A program made the position numbers and the translations under genes. 64,000 nucleotides of DNA. Origin: Sulfitobacter marinus. Its GTDB lineage: Bacteria > Pseudomonadota > Alphaproteobacteria > Rhodobacterales > Rhodobacteraceae. The notes beneath the pieces were generated by a model. That model saw only the letters and a program-made list of their open reading frames with translations, searched no databases and was not told where the DNA came from. Position 1 is the first letter of the stretch, and each line of letters begins with the position of its first letter. The DNA is taken from contig NZ_FPAJ01000001.1 in NCBI RefSeq assembly GCF_900116285.1, forward strand, positions 682,001-746,000, given 5' to 3'. Below are positions 1 to 8,645 of the stretch, in pieces.

Positions 1-675
1 CGGATCATCATCACGGCCAGCGGCGGCGCCTTTCGCGATTGGCCGATGGAAAAGCTGGCGGATGCGACGTTGGATCAGGCGTTGAACCATCCCAATTGGG
101 ACATGGGGCCGCGGATCACCATTGATAGCGCATCAATGTTCAACAAGGCGATGGAAGTCATTGAAACTCATGAGTTTTTCAATATCAACCCGGCGCAAAT
201 CGAAGTCTTGGTACACCCGCAATCCATGATCCATGCGCTTGTCGGGTTCAATGATGGCGCGCTGATGGCCCATGTGGGACCACCTGACATGCGCCACGCC
301 ATCGGCTTTGCCCTGCATCACCCGCAGCGTAAACTACTGCCGGTGGAACGGCTGGATCTAGCCAAGATCGGCCGTTTTGAATTCAGCACCCCGGACGAAG
401 CGCGTTGGCCCGCATTGCGTTTGGCGCGCGAAGTGATGGAACGCGGCGGCATGGCGGGGGCTGTGTTCAACGCCGCCAAGGAAACCGCGCTGGACGGCTT
501 TATTGACGGTCGCTTGGGGTTCACGCAGATGGCCGAAGTGGTTGAAGACACGCTAAACCGGTTAAATTCGGATAACGGGCTGATTGATGCGGGTATGACC
601 CTTGATAACGTGGCGCAGGTGGACCATCTGGCAAGACAGGCAGCACAGGCCATAATCAAAAAAAGGGCGGCATAG
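1..675 (+). CDS. dxr: 1-deoxy-D-xylulose 5-phosphate reductoisomerase, C-terminal part (5' end outside window)
   Basis: The reading frame is open from base 1 and ends at TAG 673-675, giving 224 residues of a protein that begins before the window. The first residues read ITASGGAFRDWP, the conserved TASGG(P)FR region of DXR. The later stretch around MGPRITIDSASMFNKAMEVI and the motif VHPQSMIHALV are also typical of the family. DXR converts DXP to MEP with NADPH, the committed step of the non-mevalonate isoprenoid pathway, in the cytosol. rseP follows after 4 bases, as in many alphaproteobacteria. The ATG at 46 is internal and is not the real start. IspD and IspF of the same pathway are fused in the gene at 43467-44609. 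Confidence 0.95.
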   Translation, partial: RIIITASGGAFRDWPMEKLADATLDQALNHPNWDMGPRITIDSASMFNKAMEVIETHEFFNINPAQIEVLVHPQSMIHALVGFNDGALMAHVGPPDMRHAIGFALHHPQRKLLPVERLDLAKIGRFEFSTPDEARWPALRLAREVMERGGMAGAVFNAAKETALDGFIDGRLGFTQMAEVVEDTLNRLNSDNGLIDAGMTLDNVAQVDHLARQAAQAIIKKRAA

Positions 676-679
676 CGTT

Positions 680-2032
680 TTGGATATTTTTGCACTGATA
701 CCTCAATTTGGCGGGCTGATCTGGACGCTCTTGGCCTTTGTGATCGCGCTGTCGGTGATTGTCGCGATCCATGAATACGGCCACTACATTGTGGGGCGTT
801 GGTCGGGCATTCACGCTGATGTGTTTTCACTGGGGTTCGGGCCGGTGTTGTACAGCCGGGTGGATAAACGCGGCACTGTCTGGCAGATCGCTGCACTGCC
901 GTTTGGCGGATATGTGAAATTTGCAGGCGACGCGAATGCGGCGTCGGGCAAGGATGACGCTGCGATGGAAGCGGCGCAGGATGATCCCGTCCGCTTGCGC
1001 AGCACGATGCACGGTGCCCCGTTGTGGGCACGCGCGGCAACAGTTGCGGCGGGTCCGCTGTTCAACTTTGCCATGTCGATTATCATTTTCACCGTGATTG
1101 CCTTGCAGGTCGGTGTGCCAAAAGATCCGCTGACCGTCGGCGACATGCGCCCTTTGCCCTTTGAGCAGTCCGAACTTCAACCGGGTGATGAAATTCTGTC
1201 AGTGGCGGGTATTGATATCCCTTCGGCAGATGATGCTACCGCCTATGCAGACGCGTTTGACGCAATCCCGTTGGGGCAGCCGCTCTATTATGATGTGATG
1301 CGCGACGGGCAGCAAATGACCGTGCCGGGCCCCTATCTCATGCCGACATTGGTCAAGCAAGTTATGCCACAATCGGCGGCTTACGAGGCGGGGCTGGTCG
1401 CAGGCGATGTGATCACGGAAGTCGACGGCGCGCCGATCTTTGCCTTTAGCCAGCTCAAGAAATTTGTGGAAGCGTCCGAAGAACGGCCGTTGTTGCTGAC
1501 CGTCTGGCGGGACGGTGAAACGCTTGAGTTTACCCTTCGCCCCAAGCTGGTTGATGAACCCCAGCCCGACGGCAGTTTCAAGTCACAGACGCGGATTGGC
1601 ATCGCGGGCGGCACAGCCTTTGACGCGGCCACCACATCCCCCGGCGTGCTGGATGCGCTATGGGCTGGCGTGGCCAACACGGGCCGCATTATCGAAGGGT
1701 CGATTTCCGGCCTTAAGCATATGATCATCGGGAATATCAGCACCTGTAACCTGTCCGGCCCGGTTGGTATTGCCCAAACCTCTGGCGCGATGGCGGCCCA
1801 AGGCGCGCAATCGTTCATCTATTTCATCGCGGTGTTGTCAACGGCGGTGGGGCTGCTGAACCTGTTCCCAATCCCCGCGTTGGATGGCGGTCATCTGGTG
1901 TTCTATGCCTATGAGGCCGTGACCGGAAAACCACCGAGCGATGGCGCGTTGCGGTTCTTGATGACCATTGGGTTGACGCTTGTGCTGGCATTGATGGTCT
2001 TTGCGCTTGGCAACGATATTTTCTGCCCCTAA
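680..2032 (+). CDS. rseP: RIP metalloprotease RseP (site-2 protease)
   Basis: A 450-residue inner-membrane zinc protease. The HExxH motif is seen as HEYGH at residues 31-35 in the first membrane segment. A PDZ region follows in the middle, including SAAYEAGLVAGDVITEVDG. The second zinc-ligand motif LDGGHL lies near the C-terminus between hydrophobic segments. RseP-type enzymes cleave membrane-embedded anti-sigma factors and leftover signal peptides. The start is TTG at 680, four bases after the dxr stop, so the two genes are probably co-transcribed. Length matches the family (about 450). The position before bamA fits the usual envelope-biogenesis cluster. Confidence 0.95.
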   Translation: MDIFALIPQFGGLIWTLLAFVIALSVIVAIHEYGHYIVGRWSGIHADVFSLGFGPVLYSRVDKRGTVWQIAALPFGGYVKFAGDANAASGKDDAAMEAAQDDPVRLRSTMHGAPLWARAATVAAGPLFNFAMSIIIFTVIALQVGVPKDPLTVGDMRPLPFEQSELQPGDEILSVAGIDIPSADDATAYADAFDAIPLGQPLYYDVMRDGQQMTVPGPYLMPTLVKQVMPQSAAYEAGLVAGDVITEVDGAPIFAFSQLKKFVEASEERPLLLTVWRDGETLEFTLRPKLVDEPQPDGSFKSQTRIGIAGGTAFDAATTSPGVLDALWAGVANTGRIIEGSISGLKHMIIGNISTCNLSGPVGIAQTSGAMAAQGAQSFIYFIAVLSTAVGLLNLFPIPALDGGHLVFYAYEAVTGKPPSDGALRFLMTIGLTLVLALMVFALGNDIFCP

Positions 2033-2133
2033 GGGCGGAAGATATGTGTTCGCCGCAATATCGCCATAATTAGCGAAAAGTTTCGCCTTATTTGAGCGCT
2101 AGTCATTTTGCTGTGTGAGCAAAGGGGTATCTC

Positions 2134-2259
2134 ATGAATGCGATCAAATCCAACTACCGTGGCCTAAGCCTTTTGATCGATCTCAACTGGGACCGTGCGA
2201 TTTACTTGGGCGCTTTGATCCTTGCGCTGGCTGCGGGGGCCTGCCTCGGCTCTGCCTAA
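2134..2259 (+). CDS. Unrecognised 41-residue single-span membrane protein
   Basis: ATG at 2134 is preceded by a purine-rich AAAGGGG at 2121-2127, and the frame closes at TAA 2257-2259. The product has a polar N-terminus (MNAIKSNYRGLSLLIDLNWD) followed by a hydrophobic run from about residue 22 to the end that ends in ACLGSA, enough for one membrane span. A strong stem-loop starts 30 bases downstream, so this looks like a complete small transcription unit between rseP and bamA. I believe similar short proteins occur at this place in other roseobacters but cannot verify it here. No function can be assigned. Confidence 0.65.
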   Translation: MNAIKSNYRGLSLLIDLNWDRAIYLGALILALAAGACLGSA

Positions 2260-2288
2260 GCTTTCTACCTGTTACAATCTGACCGCGA

Positions 2289-2340
2289 AACAAGCCGATT
2301 GAAGCCCTTATTCGGGGCGCTTCATCGGCTTGTTGCTTTT
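2289..2340 (+). terminator. Stem-loop terminator after the 41-residue ORF
   Basis: AACAAGCCGA (2289-2298) pairs with TCGGCTTGTT (2325-2334). The stem continues inwards with TGAAGC (2300-2305) and GCTTCA (2319-2324), interrupted by one bulged T. The sequence GCTTTTG follows the stem. The T-run is short, so this is a likely but not ideal intrinsic terminator. It insulates bamA from rseP transcription. Confidence 0.6.
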
Positions 2341-2367
2341 GACAATGGGCGTTAATTTGTCTAATCA
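2339..2367 (+). promoter_or_regulatory. Candidate sigma-70 promoter for bamA
   Basis: TTGACA at 2339-2344 is a perfect -35 hexamer. With 17 bp spacing the -10 would be TAATCA at 2362-2367, which is a weak match. The site lies directly after the terminator-like stem and 34-60 bases upstream of the bamA start, where a promoter would be expected. Confidence 0.4.
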
Positions 2368-2400
2368 GATTCAAAATAGATTCAAATACAGGTGTATCAA

Positions 2401-4758
2401 ATGCGGCATGAAAATGGGTTGGGCAATTCCGTCCGGTCGTCGGCGGTAATGCCATTCTCAAGATCGCTGCGTAGCGCTTCATTTTGTGTAATGCTATCAA
2501 TTGCTTGGCTCGTTCCTGGGTCACCGGGGCAGGCTCAGAATTACCAATTCAGCACCATTCAGATCGAAGGTAACAACCGGATCGGCGACAGCGCCGTTCT
2601 AAGCCGTGCTGGAATCGTGCGGGGCCGTGCTGTGTCAGGTGGTCAGTTGAATGACGCTTACCAAAACCTGCAGGCCAGCGGGCTGTTTGAATCCGTTGCG
2701 ATTGAACCGCGCGGCGGCACACTGGTGATCTCAGTTGTCGAATACCCTACCATCAACCGCATCAGCTTTGAGGGTAACGCCCGCATCAAAGACGATGCGC
2801 TGGCCGCGATGATCGGCTCGGACGCACGCCGCGTCTTTAACCCTACGCAGGCCGAAAAAGACGCGAATTCCATCGCCGAGGCCTATAGTAACGATGGCCG
2901 CATTTCGGCACGGGTCCAGCCCAAGATCATTCGCCGCAGCCAAAACCGCGTTGATCTGGTGTTTGAGATTTTCGAAGGCGACAACGTCGAGATCGAGCGC
3001 CTGAGCTTTGTCGGCAACCGTGTTTATTCCGACCGCCGTTTGCGCCGCGTCTTGGGAACCAAACAGGCGGGTCTGTTCCGCGCTTTGATCAAACGCGATA
3101 CTTTTGTGGCGCAACGCACGGATCTTGACCGTCAGATGTTGCGTGATTTCTATAATTCGCGTGGCTATGTCGACATGCGGATTTCCGCCGTGAACGCCCA
3201 ACTGACCGAAGAACGCGACGGATATTTCGTGCAGTTCAACATCCAGGAAGGTCAGCAGTTCAAGTTCGGCGATATGTCGGTCACCTCGACAATCAACGGC
3301 GTTGATCCGGCCGTTTACCGTAATATCGTCAAAGCCAAGTCCGGCGGTGTCTATTCGCCCACATTGGTTGAGACCGATATCGCGCGGATGGAACGGCAGG
3401 CGATCCGGGACGGCATTGATTTTATGCGGATTGAGCCGGTCATTACACGCAATGATCGCGATCTGACCTTGGATGTAGAATACCGCATTACCCGTGGGCC
3501 GCGGGTTTTTGTCGAACGGATCGACATCGAAGGCAACACAACAACGATGGACCGCGTTGTCCGCCGCCAGTTTGACAGCGTTGAGGGTGATCCGTTCAAC
3601 CCCCGCGAAATCCGCGCCAGTGCCGAACGTATTCGCGCGCTTGATTATTTCGAAACTGCTGAGGTCAACGCCCGCGAAGGGTCAAGCGCCGAACAGGTGG
3701 TGATCGACGTCAACGTTGTCGAAAAACCAACCGGGTCTCTGAACTTTGGTGGGTCGTTCTCGTCCACAGACGGCGTTGGTGTTGCGGTCAGCTTTGCCGA
3801 GGATAACTTCCTTGGGCGCGGGCAGAAACTGAACTTGACGGTCAGCACCGCAGAAGACGCAAAACGCTATGGTCTAGGCTTTGTCGAGCCCAGCCTGCTG
3901 GGCCGCGACGTGGCCTTTGGCCTGAACCTTGATTACGTGGAAACCAATTCGTCCTACGCGACCTTTGATTCCGAACGTTTGACCTTTAGCCCCAGCCTGT
4001 CCTTCCCGGTCAGCGAAAATGGCCGTCTGCAGCTACGTTATAGCTATGAAGACTTCGAGATGATCGCCCGCGATCCAGCAGAGCATGGACCTGTCATTGG
4101 CAATGACATCGCCGCAGGTTCGCAAACCGCGTCGTCTGTGGGTTATACTTTCAGCTATGACACGCGCCGGGCCGGCATTGACCCAACCACTGGCATGTTG
4201 CTACAATTCGGTCAGGACTTTGCCGGTTTGGGTGGCGATGCGAAATTCGTCAAAACAACCGCCAAGATTGTTGGGGAAAAGCAAATCTTCAACGAAGAAA
4301 TCACCCTGCGAGCCAGCCTTGAAGGCGGCGCGCTGGCGTGGAATGAAGGCACCAACCGCGTTGTTGATCGTTTCTTGCTGGCCCCATCCATTATGCGCGG
4401 TTTTGAGGCTGGTGGCATCGGCCCACGTGACCAAAGCGGCAGTTTCGATGATCCGCTGGGTGGTAACCTTTATGTGGTTGCCCGGTTCGAGGCTGAATTC
4501 CCCATCGGCTTGCCCGAGGAATACGGCATCAACGGCGGTGTGTTCTATGATGTGGGCAACCTTTGGGACCTGTCTGACGTAAACACAACAGGTGGTAACA
4601 TTGTTGGCGAAGACGGTTCGTTCCGCCATGTCATCGGCTTTTCGATCTTCTGGGAGACACCAGTTGGGCCGTTGCAATTCAACGTCTCAAAGGCCTTGCA
4701 AAAGGAAACCTATGACGAGGATCAATCGTTCGAAGTCACCCTGAGAACCCAGTTCTGA
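2401..4758 (+). CDS. bamA: Outer membrane protein assembly factor BamA
   Basis: About 785 residues with the BamA layout. There is a signal peptide (hydrophobic run ending SPGQAQN), then repeated POTRA domains beginning YQFSTIQIEGNNRIGD and including INRISFEGNARIKDD, IERLSFVGNRVYSD and VERIDIEGNT. A C-terminal beta-barrel with alternating aromatic strands follows and ends in a terminal Phe (TLRTQF), the BAM recognition signature. BamA folds and inserts beta-barrel proteins into the outer membrane. I chose ATG 2401 because AGG lies at 2390-2392 with good spacing. An in-frame GTG at 2392 and ATG at 2449 (which gives a more compact signal peptide) are alternatives. The skp-like gene follows after 7 bases. 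Confidence 0.95.
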   Translation: MRHENGLGNSVRSSAVMPFSRSLRSASFCVMLSIAWLVPGSPGQAQNYQFSTIQIEGNNRIGDSAVLSRAGIVRGRAVSGGQLNDAYQNLQASGLFESVAIEPRGGTLVISVVEYPTINRISFEGNARIKDDALAAMIGSDARRVFNPTQAEKDANSIAEAYSNDGRISARVQPKIIRRSQNRVDLVFEIFEGDNVEIERLSFVGNRVYSDRRLRRVLGTKQAGLFRALIKRDTFVAQRTDLDRQMLRDFYNSRGYVDMRISAVNAQLTEERDGYFVQFNIQEGQQFKFGDMSVTSTINGVDPAVYRNIVKAKSGGVYSPTLVETDIARMERQAIRDGIDFMRIEPVITRNDRDLTLDVEYRITRGPRVFVERIDIEGNTTTMDRVVRRQFDSVEGDPFNPREIRASAERIRALDYFETAEVNAREGSSAEQVVIDVNVVEKPTGSLNFGGSFSSTDGVGVAVSFAEDNFLGRGQKLNLTVSTAEDAKRYGLGFVEPSLLGRDVAFGLNLDYVETNSSYATFDSERLTFSPSLSFPVSENGRLQLRYSYEDFEMIARDPAEHGPVIGNDIAAGSQTASSVGYTFSYDTRRAGIDPTTGMLLQFGQDFAGLGGDAKFVKTTAKIVGEKQIFNEEITLRASLEGGALAWNEGTNRVVDRFLLAPSIMRGFEAGGIGPRDQSGSFDDPLGGNLYVVARFEAEFPIGLPEEYGINGGVFYDVGNLWDLSDVNTTGGNIVGEDGSFRHVIGFSIFWETPVGPLQFNVSKALQKETYDEDQSFEVTLRTQF

Positions 4759-4765
4759 TGACCAG

Positions 4766-5326
4766 ATGCGTCTGAAACAATTGATGATATGTTTGATCCC
4801 GGCCTTGTCGTTATTGACGGGGCCGGGATTTTCGCAGCAGGCCGGCGGCCCTGCGGCAGGGGCCTTGATCCAAAGTCCGATCCTGACCATCGATTCCGAT
4901 CGCGTTTTTAACGAAAGCGCCTTTGGTCTACGGGTCGCAGCCGAAATCGAAGCACAAAGCGCGCAGCTTTCTTCAGAAAACCGCAAGATTGAAAAAACTC
5001 TTGAGGCAGAAGAAGAAAAACTGACCGCGCTGCGCAAGACAATGAACGCCGAGGCTTTTCGTGCGATGGCCAATGCCTTTGATGAAAAGGTACAGCAGAC
5101 CCGCCAGACCCAAGCGGCCAAGGGACGCGCGCTGAATGACCTGGTCGAGCAGGAGCGCGAGTTGTTTCTGAATGCCGCAAGCCCCGTGCTGGAAGAACTG
5201 ATGCGTGACACAGGTGCGGCCGTGATCCTTGAGCGCCGCTCGGTTTTTGTGAGCGCAAATGCCATCGACATCACCAATCAGGCCATCGCGCGTCTGGATG
5301 CATCACTTGGCAGCGGGAAAGACTAG
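4766..5326 (+). CDS. skp: OmpH/Skp family periplasmic chaperone
   Basis: A 186-residue protein with an N-terminal signal peptide (MRLKQLMICLIPALSLLTGP, cleavage probably near GFSQQA). A mainly helical, charge-rich middle (about residues 60-125) has the look of the Skp coiled-coil tentacles, and a short C-terminal beta part includes AVILERRSVFVSANAIDIT. Skp holds unfolded outer-membrane proteins in the periplasm and hands them to BamA. The gene begins 7 bases after bamA, so the two are surely co-transcribed. The family is divergent, but order and architecture support the call. Confidence 0.85.
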   Translation: MRLKQLMICLIPALSLLTGPGFSQQAGGPAAGALIQSPILTIDSDRVFNESAFGLRVAAEIEAQSAQLSSENRKIEKTLEAEEEKLTALRKTMNAEAFRAMANAFDEKVQQTRQTQAAKGRALNDLVEQERELFLNAASPVLEELMRDTGAAVILERRSVFVSANAIDITNQAIARLDASLGSGKD

Positions 5327-5394
5327 ACCGCCCGCTTGCTCAAGCGCTGCAATATTGCTAGCCACACGTAGTTTTTTAAAAGACAGGACCCGCA

Positions 5395-5853
5395 ATGACT
5401 GACACCCTGCCAAGCGCTGACATCCAGATGATCCAGCGGATCATTCCCCATCGTTACCCGTTTTTGCTGGTTGATAAGGTGGTCGAAATTCAGGGCACTG
5501 AAAGCGCCGTGGGCATTAAGAACGTGACCATGAACGAACCGCATTTTCAGGGGCATTTCCCCGGCCTGCCGATCATGCCCGGCGTCACAATCGTCGAGGC
5601 GATGGCCCAAACCGCAGCGGTGATGGTCGGTGTAACCCTCGAAATGGCGGATAAGGAAATGAAGGTCTATTTCATGGCCATCGACAAGTGTAAATTCCGC
5701 CGCAAAGTCGTCCCCGGTGACGTATTGCAGATGGAGCTGACAACCCTGCGCGGCAAGCCAGGCGGCAAGGTCTGGCGCTTTGGCGGTGTCGCCAGCGTCG
5801 AGGGTGAGATGGCTGCCGAAGTCGAATTCACAGCCATGATGGACATGTCCTGA
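5395..5853 (+). CDS. fabZ: 3-hydroxyacyl-[acyl-carrier-protein] dehydratase FabZ
   Basis: A 152-residue hot-dog-fold enzyme. The catalytic motif [19 protein letters not shown] contains His54 and Glu68, and the N-terminal [11 protein letters not shown] is diagnostic. FabZ dehydrates beta-hydroxyacyl-ACP in fatty acid synthesis. It sits next to lpxA because both draw on the same hydroxyacyl-ACP pool. AGGA precedes the ATG by about 8 bases. The TGA overlaps the lpxA start by one base (TGATG), implying translational coupling. Confidence 0.96.
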   Translation: MTDTLPSADIQMIQRIIPHRYPFLLVDKVVEIQGTESAVGIKNVTMNEPHFQGHFPGLPIMPGVTIVEAMAQTAAVMVGVTLEMADKEMKVYFMAIDKCKFRRKVVPGDVLQMELTTLRGKPGGKVWRFGGVASVEGEMAAEVEFTAMMDMS

Positions 5854-6635
5854 TGGGGCATATTCACCCAAGTGCGGTAATCGAAGAGGGCGCGCAGATT
5901 GACCCGTCGGCCAGCGTTGGGCCGTTTTGCGTCGTTGGCCCTCAGGTCGTGCTGCATGCGGATGTGGTTCTGAAATCCCACGCCATTGTCACCGGCCAGA
6001 CCGAGGTCGGCGCGGGCACGGTTATCTTTCAGTTTGCCGTGATCGGTGAAATTCCGCAGGATTTGAAATTCAAAGGCGAGGCCAGCCGTCTGGTTATCGG
6101 CAAGCGCAACCGCATCCGTGAACATGTGACAATGAATTGCGGCACCGAAGGCGGTGGAGGGCTGACCAAGGTCGGTGATGACGGTCTGTTTATGGCGGGC
6201 TGTCACGTGGCCCATGATGCCATTCTGGGCGACCGGGTGATCATGGCCAACAGCAGCGCCGTCGCAGGCCATTGCATTATTGACGATGACGTGATCATCG
6301 GCGGGCTTGCGGGCATCCATCAATTCGTGCGCATCGGCCACGGCGCCATCATCGGTGCCGTAACGATGGTGACCAATGATGTGATTCCTTACGGGCTTGT
6401 GCAGGCCCCTCGGGGGGCCTTGGACGGCTTGAACCTTGTCGGGTTGAAACGGCGCGGCGTTGCCCGCAGCGATATCACGGCATTGCGGGCGGCATTCCAG
6501 ATGTTGGCCCAAGGCGAGGGCACATTCCAAAACCGGGCACAGCGCTTGGGCGAGGAAACCGAAAGCGACTATGTGCGTGAGATCGTCGATTTTGTCATGG
6601 CCGATACGGGCCGTCATTTTCTGACACCGGGCTGA
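5853..6635 (+). CDS. lpxA: UDP-N-acetylglucosamine O-acyltransferase LpxA
   Basis: A 260-residue left-handed beta-helix protein. Hexapeptide repeats run through the first two thirds, for example PSASVGPFCVVGPQV and the segment around HIHPSAVIEEGAQIDP. The catalytic-His region appears as FMAGCHVAHDAILGD, and the C-terminal helical domain as RRGVARSDITALRAAF. LpxA transfers an R-3-hydroxyacyl chain from ACP to UDP-GlcNAc, the first step of lipid A synthesis. It overlaps fabZ by one base and lpxI by one base. Confidence 0.96.
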   Translation: MGHIHPSAVIEEGAQIDPSASVGPFCVVGPQVVLHADVVLKSHAIVTGQTEVGAGTVIFQFAVIGEIPQDLKFKGEASRLVIGKRNRIREHVTMNCGTEGGGGLTKVGDDGLFMAGCHVAHDAILGDRVIMANSSAVAGHCIIDDDVIIGGLAGIHQFVRIGHGAIIGAVTMVTNDVIPYGLVQAPRGALDGLNLVGLKRRGVARSDITALRAAFQMLAQGEGTFQNRAQRLGEETESDYVREIVDFVMADTGRHFLTPG

Positions 6636-7426
6636 TGCTGGCGCTGATCGCAGGGGGCGGCGGACTGCCCCAACGGGTGGCAGCCACGCAGGCAGATGCA
6701 CCAGTTGTATGTAGCTATGAGGGCGTACCCGTTGAGGGGCTGGCGCCCGCGCTGACGTTTCGGCTAGAAACTCTTGGCAGCTTGATTAAGGCTTTGAAAG
6801 AAAAGGGCGTTTCCCGCGTCTGTTTCTGTGGCAGCGTACCGCGCCCGCGTTTTGACCCGTCAAAGCTGGACGCGGATACGATGCCTCTGGTGCCGTTGTT
6901 TCAAAAGGCCTTGGCGGCCGGTGATGACGGTGCCCTGCGCGTGTTGATCGAGATTTTCGAACAGGCCGGCATGGCGGTGATTGCCGCCCATGAACTGGCA
7001 CCGGATCTGTTGACGAAAGCCGGCATTCTAGGCGCGCATGGTCCTGATGCCGCGATGGAGCAGGACGCGACCCGTGCCGCACAAGTGGTCGCGACGCTTG
7101 CGCCCTTGGACATCGGGCAGTGTTGTGTTGTTGGCGGTGGTCAGGTCTTTGGGATCGAAGCCATCGGCGGCACCGATCATTTGCTGGCCACCTTGCCAGA
7201 GCGGGTGAAAACCTCGCGCGCCATCCTGTTCAAAGGGCCGAAACCCGGTCAGAGCCGCTTGATCGACATGCCCACCATTGGACCCGCGACGATCGAGGCG
7301 GCCTACAATGCAGGGCTTGCAGGTGTCGTGATAGCGGCGGGCGGCGTGATTGTTCTGGAGCCTGAAAACTGTGCGACCCTTGCAGATAAGCTGGGTCTGG
7401 TCCTTTGGGCGCGAGCGCCGGAATGA
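6635..7426 (+). CDS. lpxI: UDP-2,3-diacylglucosamine pyrophosphatase LpxI
   Basis: A 263-residue DUF1009-type protein. It begins MLALIAGGGGLPQRVA and has the conserved CFCGSVPRPRF and GHDG-like regions. The C-terminal domain shows VVGGGQVFGIEAIGGTD and KGPKPGQSRLIDMPTIG. LpxI hydrolyses UDP-2,3-diacylglucosamine to lipid X and replaces LpxH in alphaproteobacteria. No LpxH-type metallophosphatase is encoded beside it. The start overlaps lpxA by TGATG and the end overlaps lpxB by ATGA, so four lipid A genes form one tightly coupled unit. Confidence 0.93.
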   Translation: MLALIAGGGGLPQRVAATQADAPVVCSYEGVPVEGLAPALTFRLETLGSLIKALKEKGVSRVCFCGSVPRPRFDPSKLDADTMPLVPLFQKALAAGDDGALRVLIEIFEQAGMAVIAAHELAPDLLTKAGILGAHGPDAAMEQDATRAAQVVATLAPLDIGQCCVVGGGQVFGIEAIGGTDHLLATLPERVKTSRAILFKGPKPGQSRLIDMPTIGPATIEAAYNAGLAGVVIAAGGVIVLEPENCATLADKLGLVLWARAPE

Positions 7427-8595
7427 AGGTGTTTATCATCGCGGGCGAACCCTCGGGGGATCGCTTGGGTGGTGCCCTTATGGCCGGGTTGAAATCCCTG
7501 CGCCCTGATGTGACGTTTGAGGGAATCGGTGGCAGTGACATGACCGCCGAAGGCCTGCAAAGCCGGTTCGATATGTCCGAATTATCAGTCATGGGCATCG
7601 CCGAGATCCTGCCGAAATACCGCGCGCTGATGGCCCGAATTAACGAGACGGCCGACGCGGTGATTGCAGCGCGGCCCGACGTGATGATCACCATCGACAG
7701 CCCCGATTTTTCGCTGCGCGTGGCCAAGCGGGTCAAGGCAAAGTCCGACATTCGCACGGTCCATTACGTCGCCCCCACCGTTTGGGCATGGCGCCCCGGT
7801 CGCGCCAAAAAGATGGCCCGCTATATTGATCATGTATTGGCGCTGTTCCCGTTCGAGCCGCCGTTGATGCAGGCCGAAGGCATGGATTGTGACTTCGTGG
7901 GGCACCCGGTTGTGGCCGAACCTGTTGCGACGCAGCACGAAGCGGATGCGTTTCGCTCGGACTTCGGGATTGGCGACGCGCCGATTTTGATGGTTCTGCC
8001 CGGATCACGGCGGTCAGAGGTGGCCAAGCTTTCGGGTGTATTTGGCGATGCCGTGGCACGGTTTGCCAAAGGCGTGCCGGATTTACGCGTTGTCATCCCT
8101 GCGGCAGGCCCCGTTGCCGATGCCGTTATGGAGGCCTGTCAGGGCTGGGACGTCATGCCAATTATCCTCGATCCACGCGGGCTAAGCCGAGAGGACGCAC
8201 AAGCGCGCAAGCTGGCAGCATTTCGCGCGGCAGATTTGGCGCTGGCGGCGTCTGGAACGGTTTCGTTGGAACTTGCTGCTGCTGCGACCCCGATGGTCAT
8301 TACCTACCGCATGCATTGGCTCAGCTTTCGTTTGATCAAGGCGATGGCACTGATTGATACCGTGACCTTGGTGAATTTGGTATCCGACACCCGTGTCGTG
8401 CCGGAGTTTCTGGGCCCTGACTGTACGCCGGATCAGATTGCAGGCGGATTAAGGGATGTGTTCGAAGCGCCTGACGCGCAAAAAGCAGCGATGACGCTGA
8501 CGATGGCGCGGTTAGGGCAGGGTGGTGAGGCCCCCGGTCTGCGCGCGGCGAGGGCTGTTTTGGACCGGATGGCGGTGGTTTCACGGGACGAATGA
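7423..8595 (+). CDS. lpxB: Lipid-A-disaccharide synthase LpxB
   Basis: A 390-residue GT-B glycosyltransferase. The N-terminus MKVFIIAGEPSGDRLGG is the LpxB signature. Further motifs are YVAPTVWAWRPGRAKK, LPFEPP-like ALFPFEPP, LPGSRRSEV and the C-terminal ASGTVSLELAAAATPMVITYR. LpxB joins lipid X with UDP-diacyl-GlcN to form the lipid A disaccharide at the inner membrane. The start is ATG 7423, which overlaps the lpxI stop (ATGA). A longer frame beginning at 7405 would intrude further into lpxI and lacks the conserved start. A GC-rich hairpin overlaps the stop codon. Confidence 0.95.
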   Translation: MKVFIIAGEPSGDRLGGALMAGLKSLRPDVTFEGIGGSDMTAEGLQSRFDMSELSVMGIAEILPKYRALMARINETADAVIAARPDVMITIDSPDFSLRVAKRVKAKSDIRTVHYVAPTVWAWRPGRAKKMARYIDHVLALFPFEPPLMQAEGMDCDFVGHPVVAEPVATQHEADAFRSDFGIGDAPILMVLPGSRRSEVAKLSGVFGDAVARFAKGVPDLRVVIPAAGPVADAVMEACQGWDVMPIILDPRGLSREDAQARKLAAFRAADLALAASGTVSLELAAAATPMVITYRMHWLSFRLIKAMALIDTVTLVNLVSDTRVVPEFLGPDCTPDQIAGGLRDVFEAPDAQKAAMTLTMARLGQGGEAPGLRAARAVLDRMAVVSRDE

Positions 8596-8640
8596 GGGGC
8601 GCTGCCCCTCAAACTCCCCGGGATTTTAATCCATTTGGAA
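8594..8640 (+). repeat. Dispersed GC-rich repeat, copy A (terminator-like)
   Basis: GAGGGGC (8594-8600) and GCCCCTC (8604-8610) form a 7-bp stem with a 3-base loop. They are followed by CTCCCCGGGATTTT and then TCCATTTGGAA. The CCCCGGGAT core recurs at 31321-31330 and 57772-57780; the ATTTGGAA tail recurs in the third copy. It lies between the convergent lpxB and mnmA and may end transcription of lpxB, since a short T-run follows. Confidence 0.6.
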
Positions 8641-8645
8641 GTATT

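Noticed and set aside
5667..6701. 344-codon open frame on - opposite fabZ/lpxA
   Set aside because: Shadow of conserved lipid A genes; no domain seen.
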